A stretch of 58,363 nucleotides of DNA from Glycomyces buryatensis (GCF_004912275.1 NZ_STGY01000054.1:59686-118048), one strand, 5' to 3'. Shown: positions 35,505 through 44,737, numbered from the stretch's first letter. Translations and numbers: made by a program. The notes: generated from the letters alone by a model not told the origin.

Positions 35505-36308
35505 GTGCGAATGCCCCCATCCGAAAGCGTGCTCGAAGCATTTGGCGCGGCCGCTGATCCGGAGCTGCTCGACGGCGGCCAGGGCCATACCTGGCGTGCC
35601 AGCAGCATCGTGCTCAAACCTGCAGGTCTTGCCGTCGAATCAAGATGGCGGGCTTCGGTCCTCGAGACGTTGCCTGATACGGACCGGTTGCGGATCGCTC
35701 GCCCGGTGCGCGCCGCCTCCGGCGACTGGCTGCACGAAGGTTGGGAAGCCTGGCACCATACCCCCGGCCGCACCGACCCGAAACGGTGGGACGAGGCCAT
35801 TAAGGCAGGTACGGCTTTCCACGAAGCTATCGCCACAGTGGCCCGTCCTGATTTCCTCGAGGGCCGCGACAACTGGTGGACCCGCGCTGATCAGGCCGCA
35901 TGGAGCTCGGAGGTGGTCGAGGAAGTCCCGAGTTTGCGGCGTCTGATGGAGGCCCGCGTCCCGGTTCAGGTCCGGTCCCAACTCGTCCACGGTGACGTGC
36001 TCGGCAATGTCATCTATACACCGGGCCAACCGCCGACGCTGATCGACTGGGCACCGTACTGGCGCCCGACCTCATGGGCTGCGGCCGTGGCAGTGGTCGA
36101 TGCGCTCTGCTGGCATGGCGCCGACGAGGCACTCATTCAGGCTTGGTCGTCGTTGGAGCATTGGGCGCAGATGCTGCTGCGGGCCTTGCTGTTCCGCATG
36201 ATCACCGATCTGGAGAGCAGTCGGGCGAGAGGAAAGGTCTGGCAGCCCCATCCGGCCTACACGCCGGTCGTGAAACTCGTGTTGGTCTGCGCCGACTCGG
36301 CTTCGTAG
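35505..36308 (+). CDS. aminoglycoside-phosphotransferase-like protein (TIGR02569-like)
   Basis: 267 residues with a protein-kinase-like fold. The catalytic loop LVHGDVLGNVIYTPG (Asp within HGD), followed by the Mg-binding LIDWAPYWRP, matches the actinobacterial TIGR02569-type family of APH homologues, whose substrate is unknown. The start is GTG 35505, or ATG 35511. It is monocistronic. Confidence 0.8.
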   Translation: MRMPPSESVLEAFGAAADPELLDGGQGHTWRASSIVLKPAGLAVESRWRASVLETLPDTDRLRIARPVRAASGDWLHEGWEAWHHTPGRTDPKRWDEAIKAGTAFHEAIATVARPDFLEGRDNWWTRADQAAWSSEVVEEVPSLRRLMEARVPVQVRSQLVHGDVLGNVIYTPGQPPTLIDWAPYWRPTSWAAAVAVVDALCWHGADEALIQAWSSLEHWAQMLLRALLFRMITDLESSRARGKVWQPHPAYTPVVKLVLVCADSAS

Positions 36309-36643
36309 CAGCAGTCCGAAAGTCATTGGGGTGCACGGGATCATCCTTGGGCGACGGGATCTGGCAGGCTGTCGGCTCGAGCGCGCTCGGCGGCAGTTTC
36401 ATGATCGCCGTCCTTGAGGCCTGTGGCTATGGCGGTGAGTTCCAGTCCCACCTTCGTCATCCGCCTGGCCCATCGGCGATTTTCCCCAACGCCGCCAAGG
36501 ATCGGGGCCAAGACGTCACGATCATCTGGCCAGACGGCGCCCGACGCGGTTAAACTTCGCGAGCTGGCATCGAGATACGAGCGCCCGTACGGATCAGCAT
36601 CACCGGACACATGAACCTGACGGTCCACACCGTCAATCTCGCA
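36309..36643. other. 335-bp gap, no gene recognised
   Basis: Short ORFs on both strands lack ribosome binding sites and family resemblance. The stretch could be degraded coding sequence; nothing further is supported. Confidence 0.4.
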
Positions 36644-37855
36644 TCAGTCTTGCCAGTAGAAGAGCAGGGTGCGAAGGTCGAGTGGTGTGCGATCACCGAA
36701 ATAGTAGACGCAGAGCCCGGTGACGGTGATCGAGCCGAGAGCCTGGTCAATCCAGCGGAAGCCGGCCGCCTCGAGCGCGTCCCGCGCGACAGTATTCGCG
36801 TCGTCGCCGGTAACGAATCGACCGAGGGTGCTGACGCAGACGCTGCCGCCCCGATGCTCGATCACGTGATACGTACCGTCGCCTTGACTGTGCTCCTCAC
36901 CGCACGAGACGGGGGGCTTCGGTGCGAGGTTCACTGACGCAAGCGCGGTTGTCGCGCCTCGGAGTTGGTCGTGCTCGTCTGGCGGCAGCACTGAGTCAAC
37001 ACAGATCGCTTCGAGGCGCCAACGCGGATCAGTCCGTGCTTTGCAGCCGGGTACGTACTCACCCACGATCGCGCTGCGAATCTCGTTGTCGAGGCCGCTG
37101 ACCTCGACCCGAGGCCGCCCAATCGAGTCGTAGATCGCCCGAATCTCGGGGAGGCCGCCACCGAGGCGATACAGCGCGCACGCGGCCCACAGCGTCGCAT
37201 CGGTCGTCGGCGCTCGTTCAACATACGCACGGACCCCCTCCGCATCGTCGACGAGGGAATGGGCGAGATGCGCAACGCCGACATCGGGATCCGCGAACGC
37301 TTCGGTCACATCGCCCCCAGCACGATGCCGCACGCGCACGCGAAATGCGCGATCTTCGGGCCGTTCGTCACCGAGATCAGCGACGATTGCCGCGACCCCG
37401 TATCGCGCCACGAGCGCGTTCAGCCCAACCTCTGCGACCTCGCGGCGATGCGGCCACGGATCGTTCGCCAGCGTCGACAACTCTCGCGCGGCCGTACGAT
37501 CGCCGAGCACCCCGCGGCCTTTCAGGATCGCCTCAGGCATCCGGTATGACTTCTCGGCCTGTCGATCCTGGTGCCGCAGCCACGGCAACAGCTCCTCTCG
37601 ATTCCCGAGCAGGTCGAGGAGAGCGATGCGCACCTCGGTCACATCATCGGGATCTCGAATGCGCTCCATCAACTCGGCTACGAGCACAGACGGAACGCGT
37701 CCTGCGAGCGCGAGCACGCAAGGCCTGCGACGCCACCACGGGTGCGTCGTATCGATCACGTATCGAGCGAGCTCCTCGGCATCGACCTCGAGCAGGCCAA
37801 CGCCGTCGGCCTGTCCTGCGGTCGGGATCAGTACATCGATGGTTCCCACACCCAC
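36644..37855 (-). CDS. hypothetical protein with HEAT-like helical repeats
   Basis: 403 residues. Residues about 25-250 are predominantly helical with repeated hydrophobic/Arg patterns (VLALAGRVPSVLVAELMERI, ARELSTLANDPWPHRREVAEVGLNAL), suggestive of HEAT or armadillo repeats. The C-terminal 120 residues look like a separate alpha/beta domain ending FGDRTPLDLRTLLFYWQD. There is no signal peptide, catalytic motif or recognised family. It lies in the accessory region, transcribed alone. Confidence 0.65.
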   Translation of the reverse strand: MGVGTIDVLIPTAGQADGVGLLEVDAEELARYVIDTTHPWWRRRPCVLALAGRVPSVLVAELMERIRDPDDVTEVRIALLDLLGNREELLPWLRHQDRQAEKSYRMPEAILKGRGVLGDRTAARELSTLANDPWPHRREVAEVGLNALVARYGVAAIVADLGDERPEDRAFRVRVRHRAGGDVTEAFADPDVGVAHLAHSLVDDAEGVRAYVERAPTTDATLWAACALYRLGGGLPEIRAIYDSIGRPRVEVSGLDNEIRSAIVGEYVPGCKARTDPRWRLEAICVDSVLPPDEHDQLRGATTALASVNLAPKPPVSCGEEHSQGDGTYHVIEHRGGSVCVSTLGRFVTGDDANTVARDALEAAGFRWIDQALGSITVTGLCVYYFGDRTPLDLRTLLFYWQD

Positions 37856-38108
37856 TCATGCTAGTGGTCGTGCGGACGGAGGGACATTCCCTCGGTATCG
37901 AAGCAGCCCAGTGGAAGGCAGGAGGGGCACACCCACTGAGACGGCAGGCAAATTTACAGACCCGCTGGACCCGAGCATGTCAGGGTCTCTCAGGCGGCGC
38001 TGGCAGCGGAGTTCCCGACTGCTTGACCCACGAGTTCTCGTGTCAGCGGCTCGGTTTCGTCTTAACCGGGCCACTGACGTCTGCGACGACCGCAGGCACA
38101 CTGAAGCC

Positions 38109-38726
38109 ATGGATTCCTTCTACGCCCAAGCTGCCCCATGGGGTCGCCCTGTCGTCGACGACATCCCCATGCCGCCGTTCACGACCGCAGCCGGACACGA
38201 CCGCTTCACACGGCTCCTGCAACTCCACGTCGCCCTCATTGACAACCTTGGGCAAGCGCTGTCATCCAAAATGCTCAGCAACGCACTTGAACCAACTGGT
38301 CCGCGGTCGATGAAGCTCACCCGGCTCGAACTCGAGGTCGCCATGGCGACGTTCTTCCCCGCACCGTGGACACCCGGTGCGCTCTCCGACGCCCTCCACG
38401 TGTTCAACCGGTCCGCACCGAACACTTACGGGGGAGGCAAATGGATCTGGGAGAGCGACCCGCACTTCATCGCTGAGCCGCGCAGCCCGCAAGGCTGGGA
38501 GGTCGAACGCGGCGAAAGGGGCCGATCCTCACCCGAGCTGACCCTGGAAACCGACAGTGACCTGGTGCTGCTGTGGATGACCCATTTCACGAGCCAGCGT
38601 CCGTACCCGTACGGCTGGAGCGTCAAGGAAACCGACGTCGCCATGCTCGCCGAGGCAGCCCAGGCCACCCGCGACATTCACGGCAGCAACACCAGCCGAC
38701 TCCACATCGTCAAAAGCGTTGAATGA
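38109..38726 (+). CDS. hypothetical protein
   Basis: 205 residues from ATG 38109. High third-position GC and balanced composition support coding. There are no recognised motifs; aromatic-rich segments (NTYGGGKWIWESDPHF, TSQRPYPYGWSVKE) suggest a globular cytosolic protein. No ribosome binding site is evident. A role linked to the nearby immunity genes cannot be excluded. Confidence 0.6.
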   Translation: MDSFYAQAAPWGRPVVDDIPMPPFTTAAGHDRFTRLLQLHVALIDNLGQALSSKMLSNALEPTGPRSMKLTRLELEVAMATFFPAPWTPGALSDALHVFNRSAPNTYGGGKWIWESDPHFIAEPRSPQGWEVERGERGRSSPELTLETDSDLVLLWMTHFTSQRPYPYGWSVKETDVAMLAEAAQATRDIHGSNTSRLHIVKSVE

Positions 38727-38849
38727 ACGGGGGCCGGAGACCCGCAGTGTAAAGCCGCCCACTCCAGATCCCCATCGGAACAGCACCACGTTCGAGTGCG
38801 GTCTCGGGAAGCACCGGCGCGAGGTCGCGAGCGCGACACTCGCGGCCGT

Positions 38850-39010
38850 ACCGAGCGTCAACGCGGCCAGGGTGAGCACGGCAGGGTGCAGTCCGGCGCG
38901 TGCGACGAAGTGCGCAAGGACGGCTCCCCCGTACTGGTTCAGCTGCGCCGAGTGGCGGCCGCCGCCGCAGTGGACCTGGTAGAGCTTGCCAGCTAGGGGT
39001 GCCACCAGTC
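38850..39010 (-). pseudogene. CDP-alcohol phosphatidyltransferase fragment
   Basis: The minus-strand segment reads LVAPLAGKLYQV, then QYGGAVLAHFVARAGLHPAV and LTLAALTLGTAASVALATS. This resembles the region leading into the first membrane helix of CDP-alcohol phosphatidyltransferases, where a serine-, glycerol- or inositol-phosphate acceptor is joined to a CDP-lipid. The catalytic DGxxAR motif that should follow is absent and the reading changes to Arg/Pro-rich sequence. It is a short degenerate remnant. Confidence 0.5.
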
Positions 39011-39157
39011 GCTGCCGCATTAGACGGTGGGCCTGGAACTCGTCGGAACCTTCAACGACGCTCCAGCCCAGGTGGACCTGGAAGTGGTCCTGAGACTCAC
39101 GCGAGAAGCCAGGGCCCTCTGGCCGCTGGCGGGTGTGAAGCGCTGCGGAGCCTGGAC

Positions 39158-39421
39158 TCAGGTTGTCGGAGGGAGCGAGTGATAGGACATGAGGACCGGT
39201 GCGAGGTCGGCGACGCAATTCCGTAGCGCGTCCTGCACCTGGCGCTCATCCTCCTTCGTCGGTGTTCCCCGCTGCGCGACGGCGAGAGCGAACCGTTCTC
39301 TGTACAGAATCCCGTTGCGAACGAGTACGGCGGAGCAGTGGATATCCGGGATGGTCTCGCCGTGCTCAGTGAAGATCCGCCTGCTGCTGCCCTCCGACAG
39401 GATGCGCGCCGTGGTGGCCAA
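39158..39421 (-). CDS. small hypothetical protein, possibly 5'-truncated
   Basis: 87 residues from TTG 39421. Composition is balanced and protein-like (FTEHGETIPDIHCSAVLVRN, EDERQVQDALRNCVADLAPV). The frame continues upstream to a stop near 39488 without ATG or GTG and lacks a ribosome binding site. A TPR fragment begins on the opposite strand at the same place, which suggests a recombination junction that removed the true start. Confidence 0.5.
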   Translation of the reverse strand: MATTARILSEGSSRRIFTEHGETIPDIHCSAVLVRNGILYRERFALAVAQRGTPTKEDERQVQDALRNCVADLAPVLMSYHSLPPTT

Positions 39422-39607
39422 ACCGCCGCTGCGCTTGAACGCGCTGGCGCTGTCGATCCCGACCGGCCTGAAGCCTGGGAACTACTAGCCGCACACCACC
39501 GCGACCAAGGCGACACCGCCAGAGCCGACGAAGTCGAAGCCCGCACCAGGCACCGTCGTGAAACCGCCCGCCTCGCAGGCCACCGATCACCGGGACCACA
39601 CCGGTAG
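39338..39607 (+). pseudogene. TPR-protein C-terminal fragment
   Basis: From about 39419 the frame encodes ALERAGAVDPDRPEAWELLA followed by AHHRDQGDTARADEVEART, a textbook tetratricopeptide helix pair as found at the end of actinobacterial TPR proteins. Upstream of 39419 the sequence is not TPR-like. It is a decapitated C-terminus with no start signal. Confidence 0.55.
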
Positions 39608-40078
39608 TCGGGGGAGCCTGTCAATGGGCAGTGGGGATGCTTTCGATTACGGTCCGGTGACTGATTCTGTCTCCGATTCCCTGCAGTCCGCGGGCACTGA
39701 GGCAACTTGTCCGTCACTAACGAGCATGACCTGTCCGCTGTCAATCCAGCGGTCCATAGTTGACGCCGACGCGGCGCGTGACGTCACGCAAGCCCCAGAC
39801 ACAGGCTGCCCGTCCGGAATCCCTAGAACACCTCACGCTTCACTTCAGGCGCATAACTTCAGCGAGAACCTCCACGGACGTGAGTCGTTGGCAGTCTTTC
39901 GGGGCCAGTCACTTCCGCAGCGGGCGGGGTTCCGTCCGAACAGAAGTTTTCGGACCGGTAGTGCTTATCTGGCCTTTCGTGTCGGGTTTCGCATGGTTTG
40001 GCAAGTCGGATCGCAGGGCATTGATTTGGGGAATCTAGTTCGAATAATTCTTCAGTACCTCCGGGCCGCGAACCAGAG
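39608..40078. other. 470-bp stretch without a gene
   Basis: Locally lower GC with no convincing ORF. TGTCAAT occurs at 39618-39624 and 39738-39744 flanking about 110 bp, which could be an old insertion footprint. Promoter signals for the following gene pair may lie at 40020-40060. Confidence 0.35.
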
Positions 40079-40600
40079 GTGACCACCCATCCGTTCCCCG
40101 ACCATCCGGCCGAGTGCCACCGCGCCCGCCAAACCGGAAGTACCGGCGGTAGCGGCAGCACTCCCACAGCGATCGGCATCGCCCAGGTCCGGGCTCCCGC
40201 TCGGCCGGTTCCGCCTCCCGATCCGACTCCGGATCCGGCCCTCTGTCCGGCTCTTGCCGATCCCGATCCCGATCCCGATCCCGGGCACGGGCACGGCGTG
40301 CGCCGTCCGCACACGGTCCTGCGTCCGCGATCCTCTCCCCCGCTCAGTCGCGGCCGCGCGTCCAAGCGCCGCGAAGTCGTGATCCGCTACGGGATGGCCC
40401 ACGATGCCGCACACCGCGTCACCATGTGGCCCAAAGCGAACTGGCAGGGCATGACCCCGTCCGACCTGGAACCGCCCTCCCGTTGCGACCGCTCTGAACC
40501 GCGCGCAGTTCCGCTCACCGTGGCACTGCCGTTCCGTCGGGCAATCCAGTCCCGGCTGCGGACCAACGCAAGCCTGGTGATCGGGGGTGCGGTGGCATGA
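40079..40600 (+). CDS. hypothetical protein with Pro/Asp hexanucleotide-repeat segment
   Basis: 173 residues from GTG 40079. The centre is low-complexity Pro-Asp encoded by a CCCGAT tandem repeat (40257-40285). The C-terminal 70 residues are more globular (REVVIRYGMAHDAAHRVTMW). Third-position GC is high, and the last codons overlap the next gene's ATG (ATGA), which supports coding. Function unknown. Confidence 0.45.
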   Translation: MTTHPFPDHPAECHRARQTGSTGGSGSTPTAIGIAQVRAPARPVPPPDPTPDPALCPALADPDPDPDPGHGHGVRRPHTVLRPRSSPPLSRGRASKRREVVIRYGMAHDAAHRVTMWPKANWQGMTPSDLEPPSRCDRSEPRAVPLTVALPFRRAIQSRLRTNASLVIGGAVA

Positions 40601-40998
40601 GCGCCCGTCGAACTTCCCCGCAGACCATCCGGCACTCCTATCACCGGGCGCTCGCCGCGCTGCCGCTCCGGTCCACGATCGCGCAATTGCCGGACCCCTT
40701 GAGGCTCAAGACGGTCGGCGCGGCGATCGTGGACGACCGAACCGTGGTGTTCGGCGTCCACAACAATCGGCCCAGCCTGTGGATGACCGCCGAACACCAG
40801 CCGGGATCGGCCGAGGCCACCGTCTATCCGAGCCCGCACCTGCGGAGACCGCGAGTTGTGGGCTACGTGACCGGGCTCGTCCTCGGCAAACCGGACCTGT
40901 GGGTCTGCGACCCCGAGTCCTGGAACTGGGTGCTCGGCGGCGACGTCAGCGCGCGGACCGAATCAAACACGGCGATCACCTGGCTGACCCAGTCCTGA
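40597..40998 (+). CDS. hypothetical protein
   Basis: 133 residues, translationally coupled to the preceding ORF by a 4-bp overlap. A beta-rich core (LKTVGAAIVDDRTVVFGVHN, VVGYVTGLVLGKPDLWVCDP) and strong third-position GC bias support a real gene. No family was recognised. Confidence 0.6.
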   Translation: MSARRTSPQTIRHSYHRALAALPLRSTIAQLPDPLRLKTVGAAIVDDRTVVFGVHNNRPSLWMTAEHQPGSAEATVYPSPHLRRPRVVGYVTGLVLGKPDLWVCDPESWNWVLGGDVSARTESNTAITWLTQS

Positions 40999-41007
40999 CC
41001 GGGCGCC

Positions 41008-41035
41008 CGCACGGGCACGGGCACGGGCACGGGCT
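41008..41035. repeat. GGGCAC hexanucleotide microsatellite
   Basis: About four tandem copies of GGGCAC/GCACGG lie just after the stop of the hypothetical gene. A related CCCGAT/GGGCAC tract lies inside the upstream gene at 40257-40295. Confidence 0.7.
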
Positions 41036-41192
41036 CGGCTACGTCACTCCCGGGGCCGGGTGGGGACGCGCCCGGCCCCGCGCCTCATCGCGGCCGGGTT
41101 CCGGCACCCGGGGGACGGGGCCGTTCGACAGGGTGTCTACCGACCAGTAACATGTATCGTGATCGGGAACACCGCATCGTCGAGAGGTCGTC

Positions 41193-43337
41193 ATGGGCGC
41201 CGTCCAAATCGTCACCGCCTCGATTGCGATCGCCTATACGGCGGTCGCGATCGGGCTGTTCGTCCGCACCGGTATGGCCATGCTGGCCACCCTCCGGCTC
41301 GGCCGCGCCGACCACACCCTGCAGGGCGATCGCGGTATACGCATTCGCACCATGCTCCGGGAGACCTTGGGGCACACCAGAATGCTCCAGTGGACGTGGG
41401 TCGGGGCCGCGCACTGGCTGGTGTTCGTCGGGTTCTTCTCCCTGTTCCCGATCCTGGCGCAGGCCTACCTGGAGACCCTGAACCCGGAGTGGACGTTGCC
41501 GATCGTCGGGCACTGGGGCCCGTGGATGTTGTTCTCCGAACTCATCGCCGCCCTGACCGGCCTCGGCATGCTGACCCTCATCGGGATCCGCCTGTTCAGC
41601 CAGCCCCGGGCCCACCGGGTGCCGCCGGAGGGCACCCCCTCACAGGACGGGCAGCGGTCCTCCTCGTCGCGGTTCGAGAACTCGAAGCAGTGGCAGGCCG
41701 TCTACATCGAGGCCACCATCATGGCGATCGTGTTGTGCTACTTCGCCATCCGCTCCTCTGAGGTGGCGCTCGGCGGGATCGAGACGTGGACCTCCCCGAT
41801 CTCGGTGCAGATCGCGAACCTGTGGAGCGGGGCCTCGGAGGCCGCGCTGCACAGCGCCATCACCATCACCGCCGGGGTCAAGATCCTGGTGTCCTGGACG
41901 TTCTTCCTGATGCTGGCGCTGATCCCGTCGATGGGCATCGGCTGGCACCGCGTCACGGCGTTCTTCAACATCTACTTCAAGCGCAATGCGGACGGCGCGG
42001 TCTCCCTGGGCGCGCTCAAGCCGATGCTCATCGACGGGAAGCCGGCCGACTTCGAGACGGCCGACCCCGAGACCGAGCCCTTCGGCGTCAACACCATCAC
42101 CGACTTCTCCTGGAAGGGCCTGCTGGACTTCTCGACGTGCACCGAGTGCGGGCGCTGCCAGTCGCAGTGCCCGGCGTGGAACACCGGCAAGCCCCTGTCC
42201 CCCAAGAAGCTCGTGACGGACCTGCGCGACCACCTCTACGAGCAGGCGCCGTATCTGAAGGCCGCGAACCTCGCCAAGGCGCGGGGCGGCGACGGGGCCG
42301 AGATCGAGCCGATCTCGATCATCGGATCGGTCATCGACCCGGACGTGCTGTGGGCGTGCACCTCCTGCGGCGCCTGCGTCGAGCAGTGCCCGGTCGACAT
42401 CGAGCACGTCGACACGATCATGGACCTGCGCCGGCACCAGACCATGATCGAGTCGGCCTTCCCGACCGAGGCGCAGACGATGCTGCGGAACCTGGAGAAC
42501 AAGGGCAACCCCTGGGGCGAGAACCCCGCCCACCGCCTGAAGTGGGCCGAGGGCCTCGACTTCGAGGTCCCGATCGCCGAGTCCGGCGGCGACTTCGAGT
42601 ACCTGTACTGGGTCGGCTGCGCGGGGGCCTACGACCCCAAGGCGCAGAAGACCTCCCGGGCGGTGGCGACGCTGCTGCACGACGCCGGCGTCAAGTTCGG
42701 CGTGCTCGGCGATGCCGAGACCTGCACCGGCGACCCGGCCCGCCGCATCGGGCACGAGTTCATGTACCAGATGCTCGCCGAGCAGAACGTGGAGACGCTG
42801 AACGAGGTCGGCGCGGTCAAGATCGTCGCGACCTGCCCGCACTGCCTCAACACCATCGGCAACGAGTACGGCGAGCTCGACGGCAAGTACGAGGTGGTCC
42901 ACCACACCGAGCTGCTGGCCGACCTGGTCGAGTCCGGGCGCATCGAGCCGGTCGAGCAGCACGAGGGCAAGCTCACCTACCACGACCCGTGCTACCTGGG
43001 CCGCCACAATCGGATCTTCACGCCGCCAAGGGAACTGCTCGGATCGTTCTCGGAGGTCACCGAGATGCCGCGCAACGCCGAGAAGTCGTTCTGCTGCGGC
43101 GCCGGCGGCGCGAGGATGTGGCTGGAGGAGCCGATCGGCAAGCGCGTCAACCGCGAGCGGGCCGACGAGGCGGTGGCGACCGGCGCGAACACGGTAGCGG
43201 TCGGCTGCCCGTTCTGCTCCACCATGCTCCGCGACGGCGTCGCCGACGCGGGCAAGGAGGACGACGTCGAAGTCATCGACATCGCCCAGCTCCTGGCGAG
43301 GAGCCGGGAAAGGCGAGCCGAGGCCGCGACCGAATAA
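41193..43337 (+). CDS. etfD: membrane-bound electron-transfer flavoprotein dehydrogenase, heterodisulfide-reductase-like (EtfD)
   Basis: 714 residues. Residues about 1-260 form a NarI-like membrane domain with roughly five helices and His ligands for haem. A [4Fe-4S] ferredoxin pair follows (CTECGRCQSQCP near 316 and CTSCGACVEQCP near 389). Two CCG cysteine-rich domains (CPHCLN, FCCGAGGARM, GCPFCST) resemble HdrD/GlpC. This matches mycobacterial EtfD, which passes electrons from ETF (fatty-acid beta-oxidation) to menaquinone. It is monocistronic, with AGAGG before the ATG and a strong terminator after it. Confidence 0.92.
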   Translation: MGAVQIVTASIAIAYTAVAIGLFVRTGMAMLATLRLGRADHTLQGDRGIRIRTMLRETLGHTRMLQWTWVGAAHWLVFVGFFSLFPILAQAYLETLNPEWTLPIVGHWGPWMLFSELIAALTGLGMLTLIGIRLFSQPRAHRVPPEGTPSQDGQRSSSSRFENSKQWQAVYIEATIMAIVLCYFAIRSSEVALGGIETWTSPISVQIANLWSGASEAALHSAITITAGVKILVSWTFFLMLALIPSMGIGWHRVTAFFNIYFKRNADGAVSLGALKPMLIDGKPADFETADPETEPFGVNTITDFSWKGLLDFSTCTECGRCQSQCPAWNTGKPLSPKKLVTDLRDHLYEQAPYLKAANLAKARGGDGAEIEPISIIGSVIDPDVLWACTSCGACVEQCPVDIEHVDTIMDLRRHQTMIESAFPTEAQTMLRNLENKGNPWGENPAHRLKWAEGLDFEVPIAESGGDFEYLYWVGCAGAYDPKAQKTSRAVATLLHDAGVKFGVLGDAETCTGDPARRIGHEFMYQMLAEQNVETLNEVGAVKIVATCPHCLNTIGNEYGELDGKYEVVHHTELLADLVESGRIEPVEQHEGKLTYHDPCYLGRHNRIFTPPRELLGSFSEVTEMPRNAEKSFCCGAGGARMWLEEPIGKRVNRERADEAVATGANTVAVGCPFCSTMLRDGVADAGKEDDVEVIDIAQLLARSRERRAEAATE

Positions 43338-43388
43338 CTGAGGACGAGCAAGGGCGGCAAGGGATTGCCATGCCGCCCTTCGTCTCAG
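43337..43388. terminator. bidirectional terminator between etfD and hepT
   Basis: AAGGGCGGCA (43350-43359) and TGCCGCCCTT (43371-43380) form a perfect inner stem, extended by CTGAGGACGA / TCGTCTCAG. The convergent genes both end here. Confidence 0.75.
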
Positions 43389-43813
43389 CTGACGAAACGA
43401 GCGACGCTTCGGATGTAGTCGCGGTAACCGGTGATCGCCATTGGCACCGCGGCCGCCAGCATTCCGGTGTCAGTCTCCAGATACTCGTGGATCAGGACAT
43501 TGCGCATTCCGGTACTCGGGCCGAGGTTCGCGGCCATGTCACTGGAAATCGCTCCGGTCTCGACAACGAGTTCGAACGATTCGCGGTAGTTCTGAGCCGC
43601 TCGACCGAGGTGCTCCGCCGCCAGATGCTGATTGATTGAGACTGCAATGTCGACCACCTGCGTCACGATCCGCTCCACCGCCAGCCGGACGATGTCGTCC
43701 GGATCGCGGTGTTCCAGGTCGTCTGGGGCGATGCTCTCGAGCCGGTCGAGCAGTTTCCCCATGAGCTGCAAGCGTTTCGCGATAATCGCCTGAGTCCCTT
43801 GCGTTTCACTCAC
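43385..43813 (-). CDS. hepT: HepT-like toxin (DUF86, HEPN RNase)
   Basis: 142 all-helical residues with the HEPN catalytic motif R-x4-H-x-Y (Arg104, His109, Tyr111 in MRNVLIHEYLE). HepT toxins cleave RNA and are neutralised by MntA, which adds AMP groups to the Tyr of this motif. It overlaps the mntA gene by 4 bp and lies downstream of it, the usual order. Confidence 0.9.
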   Translation of the reverse strand: MSETQGTQAIIAKRLQLMGKLLDRLESIAPDDLEHRDPDDIVRLAVERIVTQVVDIAVSINQHLAAEHLGRAAQNYRESFELVVETGAISSDMAANLGPSTGMRNVLIHEYLETDTGMLAAAVPMAITGYRDYIRSVARFVS

Positions 43814-44229
43814 CGAGTCATCATCTCCAGGCTGAGCGCGCGCATAGGGGCGGTCTCGGCGTATTGGTTGAGTGCTGCCATGCGGACCTCCGCGAACCTT
43901 CCCGGCGTGTGCTCATAGATCGGAATTGTTCCGAGCAGTGCCTCCCGGCGGGCCACCGGGTCGGCCCGGTCGAGCACCATGACATCAATGTCGCAGGGCC
44001 CGGTCACCGCCGTCAGGGCCTCGTACAAATCGAGGAGCGCCAAACGGGAACGGCCTCGCCGGGTCGAAACGGCGATATCGAGATCGCGAGGCTCGGCCTT
44101 CCCTTTCGCGGTGGAGCCGAATACGACCAGCAAGTCCAAACCGTACCGCTCGCACAGCGCCGCGAGCTCACCGCTCGCGGCGGCTCGGCGTAGACGGTGC
44201 AGGCCCTCGATCGGCGTAGTCATGGGCAT
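43810..44229 (-). CDS. mntA: MntA-like nucleotidyltransferase antitoxin
   Basis: 139 residues with the minimal-nucleotidyltransferase motif GS-x9-DxD (Gly38-Ser39, Asp49, Asp51 in FGSTAKGKAEPRDLDIAV) and a third acidic strand (CDIDVMVLD, Asp80/Asp82). It AMPylates and inactivates HepT. It starts 35 nt after tadA ends on the same strand and may read through from that operon. Confidence 0.9.
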   Translation of the reverse strand: MPMTTPIEGLHRLRRAAASGELAALCERYGLDLLVVFGSTAKGKAEPRDLDIAVSTRRGRSRLALLDLYEALTAVTGPCDIDVMVLDRADPVARREALLGTIPIYEHTPGRFAEVRMAALNQYAETAPMRALSLEMMTR

Positions 44230-44264
44230 ACCTTAGCTGCTCCCGGCCGTACCGGCATCGGGCT

Positions 44265-44720
44265 TTACCTCCCGAAGTAGGCCCTCAGAAGCTCCGCCGA
44301 CTCCGCTTCGAGGACTCCGGCGTAGACGTCGGGGTTGTGGTTGAGGCGGGGGTCTCTCACTACGTCCCATAGGGAACCGACCGCTCCGGTCTTGGGTTCC
44401 CATGCGCCGAAGACGATCTCGCCCACCCGGGCCGCCACCGCCGCTCCCGCGCACATCGTGCACGGCTCCAGCGTCACCACCAGGGTGCAGCCGCCCAACC
44501 TCCAGCCGTCCCCATGAAGGGCCGCGGCCTGCCGCAGGGCCAGGATCTCGGCGTGGGCGGTGGGGTCGGCGAGGGCTTCGCGCTGGTTCGCCGCGGCCGC
44601 GAGTTCGCGGCCCTCGGCGTCGTAGACGACCGCGCCCACCGGGAGGTCCGCGCCGGAGGCGGCCGCGACCTGGAGGGCGCGGCGCATGCGGCGTTCGTGG
44701 ACCTCGCGGCGGGCGGTCAC
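44265..44720 (-). CDS. tadA: tRNA-specific adenosine deaminase TadA
   Basis: 151 residues from GTG 44720; the frame is open to 44834, but that would overlap the upstream gene. Zinc and catalytic residues are present: His56-Ala-Glu58 in AHAEIL and Pro86-Cys87...Cys90 in EPCTMC. It converts A34 to inosine in tRNA-Arg(ACG) in the cytoplasm. It lies 17 nt after its actinobacterial partner gene. The end LLRAYFGR is typical. Confidence 0.93.
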   Translation of the reverse strand: MTARREVHERRMRRALQVAAASGADLPVGAVVYDAEGRELAAAANQREALADPTAHAEILALRQAAALHGDGWRLGGCTLVVTLEPCTMCAGAAVAARVGEIVFGAWEPKTGAVGSLWDVVRDPRLNHNPDVYAGVLEAESAELLRAYFGR

Positions 44721-44737
44721 GAGTCTGGGGGCTCTGC

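Noticed and set aside
39618..39744. Possible IS end (repeated TGTCAAT around 110 bp)
   Set aside because: No transposase, no clear terminal inverted repeats or target duplication.
40257..40295. Possible CRISPR-like array
   Set aside because: It is a 6-bp microsatellite without spacers.
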